Shown here in pieces: positions 42,245-50,284 of a DNA stretch of 64,000 nucleotides. The notes under the pieces were generated by a model that was given only the letters and a program-made list of their open reading frames with translations, searched no databases and was not told where the DNA came from. The position numbers and the translations under genes were made by a program. Position 1 is the stretch's first letter; each line of letters begins with the position of its first letter. This DNA is from Curtobacterium flaccumfaciens UCD-AKU (GTDB lineage Bacteria; Actinomycetota; Actinomycetes; Actinomycetales; Microbacteriaceae). The stretch covers positions 1 to 64,000 of the forward strand of contig NZ_APJN01000018.1 of NCBI RefSeq assembly GCF_000349565.1, given 5' to 3'.

Positions 42245-43447
42245 ATGGACGCCGCCGAACTCACCGCACTGCTGACCCCGGACGGGATGGCCCTGCTCGA
42301 CCGTACCCCCGGTGTCTCCGACGGCGGCGAGATCGTCCGCGTGGTGTCCCGGCTGCGCGCTGAGGGCCACGACCCACGGCTCGTCGCAGCCGTGCTGACC
42401 CAGGCGAAGCTCCGGCTCAAGGCCCGCGGCAAGTTCGGTGACTTCGCGTCCCGGATGCTCTTCACCGAGGCCGGTCTCGAGCAGGCCACCCGACTGCAGG
42501 TCGCGGCCCAGCACGCCGGACGCTTCGCCGCCGCGGGGCTCACCCGGGTCGCCGACCTCGGCTGCGGCATCGGCGGGGACGCCATGGCGATGGCGGCGCT
42601 CGACCTGGACGTCACCGCCGTCGACCGCGACGAGGTCACGGCTGCCGTCGCGACCCACAACCTGGCGCTCTGGCCGAACGCGCGGGTGGAGCTCGGCGAC
42701 GCCGAGTCCTTCGACCTGTCCTCGGTGGACGGCGCGTGGATGGACCCCGCACGACGCACCTCCGGCCACTCCGACACCCGCCGACTCGCCGACCCGGACG
42801 ACTGGTCCCCCTCGCTCGACACGGTGTTCGCCGCAGCGACGACGACACCGACCGGCGTGAAGCTCGGACCCGGCATCGACCGCGACCTGATCCCGGACAC
42901 CGCCGAGGCCCAGTGGACCTCCGTCGACCGCGAGGTCGTCGAGCTCGCCCTGTGGTTCGGCCCCCTCGCACGCCCCGGCATCCGCCGCGCGGCCACCGTC
43001 ATCGGCAGCCACGGCATCGACGAGATGACCGGAGCGGCAGACGCCGACGACACCGAGGTCGGACCGCTCGGCGCCTACCTGTACGAGCCGGACGGCGCCG
43101 TGATCCGCGCGCGACTGATCGGCGACCTGGCGAGGGGCCTCGACGGGCACATGCTGTCCGACGGCATCGCCTACGTCACGTCCGACCGGGCCGTCACGAC
43201 ACCCTTCGCGCAGGGGTTCCGGGTGCTCGACACGATGCCGCTCGACGTCAAGCGGCTGGCCGCGCGGCTCGCCGCCGACGGCATCGGCACCGTCGAGATC
43301 AAGAAGCGCGGCGTCGACGTCGACCCGGCGCAGTTCCGCAAACGGCTGCGGTTGCGCGGATCGGGTCGCGTCACACTCGTGCTCACCCGCCTGGAGGGAC
43401 GCCACACGGCGATCCTGTGCGAGCGGCTCACCGACACGGTCGGCTGA
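42245..43447 (+). CDS. Class I SAM methyltransferase, THUMP-like
   Basis: 400 residues. An N-terminal helical region, then SAM motif [17 protein letters not shown] (about residues 101-116), acidic VTAVDRDE, and a motif IV-like [14 protein letters not shown] (about 158-171) as in RNA or N6-type methyltransferases; the C-terminal 100 residues resemble the THUMP-like domain assigned to this actinobacterial family ([25 protein letters not shown]). Probably an RNA methyltransferase; the target is unknown. ATG 42245, divergent from groES. Confidence 0.8.
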   Translation: MDAAELTALLTPDGMALLDRTPGVSDGGEIVRVVSRLRAEGHDPRLVAAVLTQAKLRLKARGKFGDFASRMLFTEAGLEQATRLQVAAQHAGRFAAAGLTRVADLGCGIGGDAMAMAALDLDVTAVDRDEVTAAVATHNLALWPNARVELGDAESFDLSSVDGAWMDPARRTSGHSDTRRLADPDDWSPSLDTVFAAATTTPTGVKLGPGIDRDLIPDTAEAQWTSVDREVVELALWFGPLARPGIRRAATVIGSHGIDEMTGAADADDTEVGPLGAYLYEPDGAVIRARLIGDLARGLDGHMLSDGIAYVTSDRAVTTPFAQGFRVLDTMPLDVKRLAARLAADGIGTVEIKKRGVDVDPAQFRKRLRLRGSGRVTLVLTRLEGRHTAILCERLTDTVG

Positions 43448-43496
43448 CGGCCGGGGGCCGGGGGCCGCTCGCGGCCTCCGTCACCCTGCGGCGAAG

Positions 43497-44324
43497 TCAG
43501 CTGACGAAGGCCCCGGTGTTCGAGCTGTAGTCGGAGTAGTCGGAGTAGTCCGAGTAGTTCGACGAGTTCGCGATCGAGATCCACACCAGGGCGACGATCA
43601 GGATGAACAGGCCCGTCAGGACCCAGCCACCGATGATGCCTGCGAGCGCCAGGCCACGGCCGCCCTCGCCGCTCTGCTTGATCTTGCCGAGGGCGATGTG
43701 GCCCATGATCGCGCCGGCCGGGCTCGTCAGGATGATGATCGGCCAGATGATGACGCCGCCGAACGCGAAGACGATCGACAGGATCGACAGGACGTTCGTC
43801 TTCGGTCGCTGCGCGTAGGGCTGGTACGAGTACGGGTTGGCCGCGTACGGCTGCTGCTGCTGCGCGTACGGGTTCTGCTGCTGACCGTAGGGGTTCTGCT
43901 GCTGACCGTAGGGGTTCTGCTGCTGACCGTAAGGGTTCTGCGGTGCGCCGTACGCCTGCTGCGGCTGCTGTTGCTGGGCCGCGTACGGGTTCTGCTGCTG
44001 CGGCGGCTGGCCGTACGGGTTCTGCTGCTGCGGCGGCTGGCCGTACGGGTTCTGCTGCTGCGGCGGCTGGCCGGACGGGTTCTGCTGCTGCGGCGGCTGG
44101 CCGGACGGGTTCTGCTGCTGGCCGTACGGGTTCTGCTGCTGCGGCGGCTGGCCGTACGGGTTCTGCTGCTGGCCGTACGGGTTCTGGGGCGCTTCCGGAG
44201 CCGACGGGGCCTGCGGCGCGTCAGGTGCTTGCGGGGCGTCCGGGGCGGGTGCACCGTCGGGCTGTCCGTTCGCCGCGCCGTTCGGCGTCTCGCCCGGCTT
44301 CGGCCACTCGTTCTGATCGGACAC
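43497..44324 (-). CDS. DUF4190-type membrane protein with NPYGQ repeats
   Basis: 275 residues from GTG 44324, preceded by GAGAGGGG. Residues about 45-170 are a low-complexity tail of NPYGQQQ / NPYGQPPQQQ units; about 175-205 and 220-255 are two membrane helices (VLSILSIVFAFGGVIIWPIIIL; GLALAGIIGGWVLTGLFILIVALVW) with the GHIALGKIKQSGEGGRG loop between them, the DUF4190 pattern. The short C-terminus repeats SDYSDYSDYS. The cytoplasmic Gln/Tyr/Pro-rich tail may self-associate. Function unknown. Confidence 0.8.
   Translation of the reverse strand: MSDQNEWPKPGETPNGAANGQPDGAPAPDAPQAPDAPQAPSAPEAPQNPYGQQQNPYGQPPQQQNPYGQQQNPSGQPPQQQNPSGQPPQQQNPYGQPPQQQNPYGQPPQQQNPYAAQQQQPQQAYGAPQNPYGQQQNPYGQQQNPYGQQQNPYAQQQQPYAANPYSYQPYAQRPKTNVLSILSIVFAFGGVIIWPIIILTSPAGAIMGHIALGKIKQSGEGGRGLALAGIIGGWVLTGLFILIVALVWISIANSSNYSDYSDYSDYSSNTGAFVS
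43850..44190. repeat. Coding repeat array for NPYGQ units
   Basis: Imperfect 21- and 30-bp direct repeats (unit core GGGTTCTGCTGCTG on the + strand) encode the Pro/Tyr/Gly/Gln tail. Such arrays commonly change length by slippage or recombination. Confidence 0.85.
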
Positions 44325-44410
44325 CGTCCACCCCTCTCGGGCGTCCGGTCTCTCCGACGCCCGTGTGAATCCTCCCACAGGCTCCCCCAGAAGGACCGGG
44401 GCCGAACTGG

Positions 44411-45466
44411 TCAGACCTGGACGGTCGTCACCGGCAGGGTCGAGTCCGCCGCGATGCCGAGGTCGCTCGGCGCGTGCCCCTCGGCAACGAGTCGGGCGCC
44501 GACGGCGGCGATCATCGCGCCGTTGTCCGTGCACAGGTCGAACGGCGGGATCCGCAGCCGCACGCCCACGGCCGCGCAGCGTTCCTCGGCGACCTGCCGC
44601 AACCGGGCGTTCGCGACGACGCCGCCACCGAGCAGCAGCCGGTCGACACCGGTGTCGCGGCAGGCGTTCAGGGCCTTGGTGAGCAGGACGTCGACGACGG
44701 CCTCGCGGAAGCTCGCGGCGACGTCGGCCACCGGCACCTCTCGGCCCTCGTCGCGGCAGCGTTCGACCCAGCGGGCCACGGCGGTCTTCAGCCCCGAGAA
44801 CGAGAAGTCGTACCGGTGTGCGGCCATGTCCTTCGGCAGCGTCAGCCCGCGGGGGAACCGGATCGCCGTCGGGTCGCCCTCGGCCGCGGCCCGGTCGATC
44901 TGCGGGCCGCCGGGGTAGGGCAGTCCGAGCAGCCGCGCGACCTTGTCGAACGCCTCGCCCGCCGCGTCGTCGATCGTCTCGCCGAGCAGTTCGACGTCAC
45001 CGACCAGGTCCCGCACCAGCAGCAGCGACGTGTGCCCACCGGAGACGAGCAGCGCGATCGTCGGCAGCTCGATCTCGCTGCCGTCCTCGCGCAGCACGTC
45101 GGCACCGACGTGCCCGACCAGGTGGTTGACGCCGTACAGCGGCTTGCCCGTGGCCACGGCGAGCGCCTTCGCTGCCCCCACCCCGACCATGAGCGCTCCG
45201 GCCAGACCCGGCCCGGCGGTCACTGCGACGGCGTCGAGCTCGTCGAGGGTGACGCCGGCACGCTCGAGCGCCTCGTGCAGCGTCGGGGTCATCGCCTCCA
45301 GGTGGGCCCGTGCGGCGACCTCGGGCACGACCCCGCCGTAGCGCGCGTGCTCGTCCATGCTCGAGGCGATCACGTTCGCCAGCAGGGTGTTCCCCCGCAC
45401 GATCCCCACGCCCGTCTCGTCGCAGCTCGTCTCGATGCCGAGCACCAGTGGTTCAGTCGCGCTCAC
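44411..45466 (-). CDS. tsaD: tRNA t6A37 threonylcarbamoyltransferase TsaD
   Basis: 351 residues from GTG 45466. [15 protein letters not shown] (about 9-23), the HLEAM and [10 protein letters not shown] metal-binding histidines (about 117-126), [11 protein letters not shown] (about 140-150) and [11 protein letters not shown] mark TsaD/Kae1. With TsaB and TsaE encoded upstream it transfers threonylcarbamoyl to A37 of ANN-decoding tRNAs. It overlaps rimI by 14 nt and is the last gene of the run. TsaC is not in the window. Confidence 0.97.
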   Translation of the reverse strand: MSATEPLVLGIETSCDETGVGIVRGNTLLANVIASSMDEHARYGGVVPEVAARAHLEAMTPTLHEALERAGVTLDELDAVAVTAGPGLAGALMVGVGAAKALAVATGKPLYGVNHLVGHVGADVLREDGSEIELPTIALLVSGGHTSLLLVRDLVGDVELLGETIDDAAGEAFDKVARLLGLPYPGGPQIDRAAAEGDPTAIRFPRGLTLPKDMAAHRYDFSFSGLKTAVARWVERCRDEGREVPVADVAASFREAVVDVLLTKALNACRDTGVDRLLLGGGVVANARLRQVAEERCAAVGVRLRIPPFDLCTDNGAMIAAVGARLVAEGHAPSDLGIAADSTLPVTTVQV

Positions 45467-45998
45467 CGAGGGCCTCCTGTCCGATGGGTCCGACGTCCGA
45501 CGACGGTTCCGCGTCCGGGCCGGGCAGTTCCGCCCGCATCACCCACGCGTCGACGCCGTCCGGTTGGTAGTAGCGTGGCCGGGTCGCGATGTGCTCGAAC
45601 CCGAACGCCGTGTACATCGCCTGCGCGACGGGGTTGTCCGCCCGCACCTCGAGGAACACCTCGCGCACCCCGCGGCGCCGGGCCTCGTCGAGCAGTTCCG
45701 TGAACAGGACCCGTCCGAGCCCCTTGCCGCGCTGATCGGCGGCGACCGCGATGGTCTGCACGTCGGCCACCGGGTTGCCCGCCAGGGACGAGAGTCCGGC
45801 GTACCCGACGACCATCGGCGCTGCGGTGTCGTCGACGGTCTCGATCACGACGTAGTACCCGTGCGGTGAGTACAGCTCGCCCGACATCTGCGACGCCGAC
45901 CAGGCGTCCGTCGGGAACGAGACGTGCTCGAGCCACATGATGTCGTCGAGGTCCTGCGGGTGGGCTCGGCGCAGGCGGAGCGCGTCCGGCAGGGTCAC
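45453..45998 (-). CDS. rimI: Ribosomal protein alanine N-acetyltransferase-like (RimI)
   Basis: 181 residues from GTG 45998, overlapping the tsaB stop by 4 nt. GNAT fold with acetyl-CoA loop [14 protein letters not shown] (about 91-104) and the RimI-type [28 protein letters not shown] (about 116-143). In the tsaB-rimI-tsaD context it is the usual RimI homologue, N-acetylating ribosomal protein S18 or other N-termini. Confidence 0.9.
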   Translation of the reverse strand: MTLPDALRLRRAHPQDLDDIMWLEHVSFPTDAWSASQMSGELYSPHGYYVVIETVDDTAAPMVVGYAGLSSLAGNPVADVQTIAVAADQRGKGLGRVLFTELLDEARRRGVREVFLEVRADNPVAQAMYTAFGFEHIATRPRYYQPDGVDAWVMRAELPGPDAEPSSDVGPIGQEALGERD

Positions 45999-46630
45999 TG
46001 CTTCACCCGTTTCGGCGCACCGGGCACCGTGACGTCGGGGTCGCGCAGGTACAGGGGGGTGTCCTGGTCGAACGCCGCGCCGGACGCGAGTCGGTCCGCG
46101 GCGAGCGCGCCGAGCCTCCAGGCCGGGATGGACGTGACGGTCACGCGGTCCCAGCCCACGGCTGCGGGCCGGGAGGCGCGGATCGCGTCGTCGAGATCGG
46201 CGGGCTTGGCGAGTCCGGGGCCGGCCACGCGGACGCCGTCGGCGTCGTAGGCGCTCCAGTAGACCTCGCGGCGGCGGGCGTCCGTGAGGACGACGAAGGG
46301 GCCGGCGAGGCCGGCGGCGCGCTGGTCGAGGGCGACGGCGTCGTGGCTGACGAGCGGCAGGACGGGGACGCCGCGGGCTGCGGCGAAGGTGCGGGCGGCG
46401 GCGATGCCGACGCGCAGGCCGGTGAAGGGGCCCGGGCCCATGCCGGCGACGACCCCGGTGACGTCGGCGCCGGTGATGCCCGCCTCGGCGAGGGTGTCGG
46501 CCAGGAACGGGCCGATCACCTCGGCGTGCCGGCGGCTGTCCTCGGTGTCGCGGGTCGCGAGGGCCTGGCCGGTGACCGGGTCGACGACGGCGACGGAGGT
46601 CCCGGCGGAGGTGTCGATCGCGAGCAGCAC
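45995..46630 (-). CDS. tsaB: tRNA t6A biosynthesis protein TsaB
   Basis: 211 residues from GTG 46630. LLAIDTSAGTSVAVVDP at the N-terminus and GMGPGPFTGLRVGIAAARTFA (about 63-83) identify TsaB, the scaffold partner of TsaD and TsaE. It is 20 nt downstream of the GNAT gene, the only real gap in this run apart from 8 nt between glmS and acpS. Confidence 0.93.
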   Translation of the reverse strand: MLLAIDTSAGTSVAVVDPVTGQALATRDTEDSRRHAEVIGPFLADTLAEAGITGADVTGVVAGMGPGPFTGLRVGIAAARTFAAARGVPVLPLVSHDAVALDQRAAGLAGPFVVLTDARRREVYWSAYDADGVRVAGPGLAKPADLDDAIRASRPAAVGWDRVTVTSIPAWRLGALAADRLASGAAFDQDTPLYLRDPDVTVPGAPKRVKQ

Positions 46631-46650
46631 CCGTCCATCGTAGGCGGCGG

Positions 46651-47109
46651 TCAGCGCACCGGCAGTCCCAGGGACCACGCGACCTCGTGCTCCAGCTGCC
46701 CCGTCCGGCGGAACAGGCGGACCTGGTGGGTGTCCGGCAGCGCGGCAGCCAGGGCCTGTCGGTCGGCGGGTGCGAAGCCGAGCGACTGCCAGAACGGACC
46801 GGAGCGACGGGAGAACAGCCACGCACGCTGGGCGCCGGCCTCGGCGGCCCGGTCGATCGCGAACCGTGCGAGGCGGGTGCCGGCTCCGGACCCGCGGTGC
46901 TGCGGAGCGACGGCCACGCTGCGGACGAGGACGTGCACGCCGTCCGCGCTCGACTCGAAGCCGGTGCTGCCGATCACGCTGCCGTCGTCGGCGCGATCGG
47001 TCCAGAGCCGCACGGTCGGGACGTCGAGCCCGGCCAGGGTCAGGTCGGCCTCGACGAGGAACGCCCGGAGCGCCTCGACGTCGTCCGCGGTGACGGGCCG
47101 CAGGGTCAG
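46651..47109 (-). CDS. GNAT family N-acetyltransferase
   Basis: About 152 residues. No ATG, GTG or TTG fits near the domain start; CTG 47109 overlaps the tsaE stop as CTGA, by analogy with the ATGA/GTGA junctions around it, and begins LTLRPVTADDVEALRAF exactly at the GNAT fold. The acetyl-CoA loop is APQHRGSGAGTRLARFA (about 70-86), followed by RSGPFWQSLGF. The substrate is unknown. An insertion between tsaE and tsaB is unusual; a CTG start is an inference. Confidence 0.7.
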   Translation of the reverse strand: MTLRPVTADDVEALRAFLVEADLTLAGLDVPTVRLWTDRADDGSVIGSTGFESSADGVHVLVRSVAVAPQHRGSGAGTRLARFAIDRAAEAGAQRAWLFSRRSGPFWQSLGFAPADRQALAAALPDTHQVRLFRRTGQLEHEVAWSLGLPVR

Positions 47110-47621
47110 AGGACCACGCCCTGCCAGCGCGGACCGGAGGCGGTGACGACGACCCGGCGGGGCTCGTCGGGGACGTCGTCCGGGTCCGTGTCGTCGGGAG
47201 CTGCGGGTCCGGCGTCGGCACCGGTCGCCCGCGTGATCTCGACGTCGAGCAGGCTGTCGCTGACGCCGTCGACCATCCCGCGGCCCCACTCGACCACCAC
47301 GATCGCGGCGTCCCAGTCGAGGTCGAGGTCGTCGAGCTCGACCGGGTCGGACAGGCGGTAGGCGTCCACGTGCACCAGGTCCGGCCCGGCGGTGGTCGGG
47401 TGTGTCCGGGCGAGGACGAAGGTCGGGCTGGACACCTGTCCACGCGCACCGAGTGCTGCGCCGAGCCCACGGGTCAGGGTCGTCTTGCCGGCGCCGAGGG
47501 GGCCGGTCAGCACGACGAGGTCTCCGGCGCGCAGCACCCGGGCCAACCGGGCACCGAGCTCCCCCATCGCCTCGGTGCCGTCGACGGTGGTGTCGAGCAG
47601 GACGTGGGACGACCCGGTCAC
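47106..47621 (-). CDS. tsaE: tRNA t6A biosynthesis ATPase TsaE
   Basis: 171 residues from GTG 47621 (GTGA overlap with alr). Walker A VLTGPLGAGKTTLTRGLG (about 37-54), SPTFVLARTH (about 65-74), HVDAYRL and VVVEWGRGM are TsaE signatures. It drives TsaBD turnover. The C-terminal 45 residues are an Asp/Pro/Ala-rich extension. Confidence 0.95.
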   Translation of the reverse strand: MTGSSHVLLDTTVDGTEAMGELGARLARVLRAGDLVVLTGPLGAGKTTLTRGLGAALGARGQVSSPTFVLARTHPTTAGPDLVHVDAYRLSDPVELDDLDLDWDAAIVVVEWGRGMVDGVSDSLLDVEITRATGADAGPAAPDDTDPDDVPDEPRRVVVTASGPRWQGVVL

Positions 47622-48784
47622 GGCCGCTCGCCCCGCAGGTACTCCCCGACGCGTCCCTCGATGTCGTGACCCTCGTAGGACCGGGGCACACGGCTGCCGA
47701 TCCGGCAGACGATCTCTTCACCGATGGTCTCGAGCGCCGCGCCCCACTCGAGCACGGTCATCTCGTCGTGCTCGCCGGTGCCGAAGAGGACGACGGTGTC
47801 ACCGGTCCGCACGTCGTCGTCGCCGACGTCCACCAGGAACTGGTCCATCGCGACGCGGCCGGCGATCGGGTAGCGCTTGCCGCCGATCGCGACCTCGATG
47901 CGGCCCTGCGCCAGTCGCGGGACCCCGTCGGCGTACCCGACGGGCACGAGCGCCAGGGTCGTCTCGGTCGCGGTGCGGTACGTGTAGTCGTACGAGACGC
48001 CGGTGTCGACGGGGACACGCTTCGTCTTCGCCACCGACGCGGTCAGGGTCATCACCGGCTCGAGCCCGAGGTCTGCTGCCGAGACCCCGTCGGCCCCGGG
48101 GATGCCGAACAGGTTCGCACCCATCCGGACCATGTCCTTGCGGAACTCCTTGCGTTCCAGCCCCGCGAGCGACGCGGCGACGTGCTCCGTCGGGACATCG
48201 AGCCCCAGGTCCTCGGCGATCTCGATCGCGGCGTCGAACACGGCGACCGCGGCGCTGTCCTCGTGGTCGGACGACTCGGCCAGGTGCGTGTAGGCGGCGA
48301 CGACCTCGATGCGGCCGTTCCGCTGGGCGTCCCGCGCGGCCTCGACGAGGGCCGGCCAGTCTGCGGGGACCGCGCCGTCGCGGTGCAGTCCGGAGTCGAC
48401 GCCCAGGTGGACCCGGGCGGGGCGCTGGTCGACGGCGTCGACGATGCGCTGCAGTTCGGCGACGTTCGAGACACCGAGGTCGACGGCCGAGTCGATGGCG
48501 TCACGGAAGTCCAGGTCAGGGTCGTGCTGCCAGGTGAACAGGTGGACGTCCTCGCCCACCCCGATCGACCGCAGGCGCAGGGCGGCGGGGACCGTCAGTA
48601 CACCGATCCAACGGATGCCGGCGTCGACTGCGGCGAGCGCGATCGGTTCGAGGCCGTGCCCGTACGCGTCGGCCTTCATGATCGCCATGACCTCGACCGG
48701 GTCCATCCACTCGCGGACACGCTCGAGGTTGGCGCGGTACGCGTCGAGGTCGATGCGTGCCTGACGCAGTGGTGCGGAGCTCAC
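47618..48784 (-). CDS. alr: Alanine racemase paralogue 2 (amino-acid racemase)
   Basis: 388 residues from GTG 48784, overlapping the upstream racemase stop by 4 nt. It keeps the PLP lysine (AIMKADAYGHG, about residues 34-44) and the opposite-face tyrosine (GVSYDYTYRT), plus GRVAMDQFLVDVG. Clearly diverged from its neighbour (IMKADAYGHG against VVKANAYGHG, VSYDYTY against VSYGYTW, DQFLVD against NAMHVD). Both catalytic bases are present, so it should be active, but specificity may differ. An ornithine- or serine-directed racemase for the peptidoglycan bridge is possible in an organism with D-ornithine-type cell wall. Confidence 0.88.
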   Translation of the reverse strand: MSSAPLRQARIDLDAYRANLERVREWMDPVEVMAIMKADAYGHGLEPIALAAVDAGIRWIGVLTVPAALRLRSIGVGEDVHLFTWQHDPDLDFRDAIDSAVDLGVSNVAELQRIVDAVDQRPARVHLGVDSGLHRDGAVPADWPALVEAARDAQRNGRIEVVAAYTHLAESSDHEDSAAVAVFDAAIEIAEDLGLDVPTEHVAASLAGLERKEFRKDMVRMGANLFGIPGADGVSAADLGLEPVMTLTASVAKTKRVPVDTGVSYDYTYRTATETTLALVPVGYADGVPRLAQGRIEVAIGGKRYPIAGRVAMDQFLVDVGDDDVRTGDTVVLFGTGEHDEMTVLEWGAALETIGEEIVCRIGSRVPRSYEGHDIEGRVGEYLRGERP

Positions 48785-49884
48785 GCGGTCCTCCGTTCCA
48801 CGCTGCGGCCGATCCGGGCGACCACCTCGTAGTTGATCGTGCCGATGGCGTCGGCCCAGTCCTCGACGGCGGGGTCGCCGTTCGCGGGGTCGCCCCACAG
48901 CACGGCCTCGTCGCCGACCTGCACGTCCGCGTCGCCGACGTCGACGTGCATGGCGTTCATCGCGACGCGTCCGACCACCGGGAACGTGCGGTCCCCGATG
49001 CGCAACGAGACCCGGTTGCCGAAGTCGCGGTCGAAGCCGTCCGCGTAGCCGAGGCCGATCACAGCGAGGCGGGTGTCCGTCTCGGCGCGCCAGGTGTACC
49101 CGTACGAGACGCCGTCACCCGCGGCGACCGGCACGGTGCGGAGCACGGCGGCGGTGACCCGCATCGCCGGACGCAGCCCCAGGTCGGCCGAGGTGCGGCC
49201 GTCGAAGGGGCTCAGTCCGTACAGAGCGAGTCCGACGCGGGACAGGTCGTGGCGGGTCTCCGGCACGGCGATGCTCGCGGCACTCGCGGCGAGGTGCACC
49301 ACGTCCGGCACGATGCCGTTCGCGGCGAGACCGTCCAGCGCACGCTGCAGTGCGGCGTCCTGGTCGAGGTCGTCGGTGCGCGAGGCGTTCGACAGGTGGG
49401 ACATGAGCCCCTCGACCCGGGTGCGGTTGCCGCCGCGGGCCAGGGCGCCGGCGGTCGCGAAGAGCTCGGCCCACTCGGACTCGACGGCCCCGTTGCGGCT
49501 CAGGCCCGTGTCGACGCACAGGTGCACGGCACGGACGTCGGAGTCGGCGGCGGCGGACAGCTGCTCGACGCTCGACACCGCCGGCGTGACGTCGAACTGC
49601 GCGGCGCGACGGAAGTCCTCGTCGGGGGCGTGCAGCCACGTGAGGATCCGGACCCCCTCGTCGATGCCGCCCTGCCGGAGCGCGACGGCCTCGTCGATGT
49701 CGGCGACCCCGAGCCACTCGGCGCCCGCGTCGACGAAGGCCTGCGCGGCGTCGAGGGCCCCGTGGCCGTAGGCGTTCGCCTTGACGACCGCGATCACACC
49801 AGCCGGGGCGACCCGGTCGGCGATCGTCGCGTAGTTCTCGATCAGGGCTCCGCGATCGATCGTGATGCCGGTGAACGCACTCAC
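48781..49884 (-). CDS. alr: Alanine racemase paralogue 1
   Basis: 367 residues from GTG 49884 (GTGA overlap with acpS). Fold-type III PLP enzyme: VVKANAYGHGALD with the PLP Lys (about 33-45), HLCVDTGLSRNG, VGLALYG, GVSYGYTWRA with the catalytic Tyr, and GRVAMNAMHVDVGD. Converts L- to D-alanine for peptidoglycan. One of two adjacent racemase genes. Confidence 0.92.
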   Translation of the reverse strand: MSAFTGITIDRGALIENYATIADRVAPAGVIAVVKANAYGHGALDAAQAFVDAGAEWLGVADIDEAVALRQGGIDEGVRILTWLHAPDEDFRRAAQFDVTPAVSSVEQLSAAADSDVRAVHLCVDTGLSRNGAVESEWAELFATAGALARGGNRTRVEGLMSHLSNASRTDDLDQDAALQRALDGLAANGIVPDVVHLAASAASIAVPETRHDLSRVGLALYGLSPFDGRTSADLGLRPAMRVTAAVLRTVPVAAGDGVSYGYTWRAETDTRLAVIGLGYADGFDRDFGNRVSLRIGDRTFPVVGRVAMNAMHVDVGDADVQVGDEAVLWGDPANGDPAVEDWADAIGTINYEVVARIGRSVERRTA

Positions 49885-50276
49885 CGGGCCGTTCCTTCCA
49901 GGACCACGTCTGTTCCTTCCAGGACCACGAACGCGGTCGCGATCCCTCCATCATGCGAGAGCGACAGGTGCACGCTCGTCACGCCACGCGCATCCGCGAC
50001 CCGGCGCGCACCCTGGCGCAGGGTGAGCGAGGGGTTCCGCTGGTCGTCGGACACGACCTCGAGGTCCTGCCAGCTGAGCCCGGCACTCGACCCGAAGGCC
50101 TTGATCAGTGCTTCCTTGGCGGCGAACCGTGCCGCCAAGGACGCGATCGGACGGGGTTCGCCGTCACGGACCTGCTCGGACGGCGTGAACAACCGCGCCC
50201 GCATCGCCGGTGTGCGTTCCAGCACCCGTTCGAACCGCTCCAGGTCGACCACGTCGACCCCGATCCCGATGATCAC
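49881..50276 (-). CDS. acpS: Holo-[acyl-carrier-protein] synthase
   Basis: 131 residues from GTG 50276. GIGVDVVDLERFERVL (metal-binding Asp, about 4-19) and ARFAAKEALIKAFG (about 49-62) are the phosphopantetheinyl transferase motifs; VHLSLSHDGGIATAFVVLE completes the fold. It adds the CoA-derived arm to ACP. The end repeats VLEGT twice, encoded by a short direct repeat (CTTCCAGGACCACG). 8 nt after glmS. Confidence 0.92.
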   Translation of the reverse strand: MIIGIGVDVVDLERFERVLERTPAMRARLFTPSEQVRDGEPRPIASLAARFAAKEALIKAFGSSAGLSWQDLEVVSDDQRNPSLTLRQGARRVADARGVTSVHLSLSHDGGIATAFVVLEGTDVVLEGTAR

Positions 50277-50284
50277 CGTCTCGA

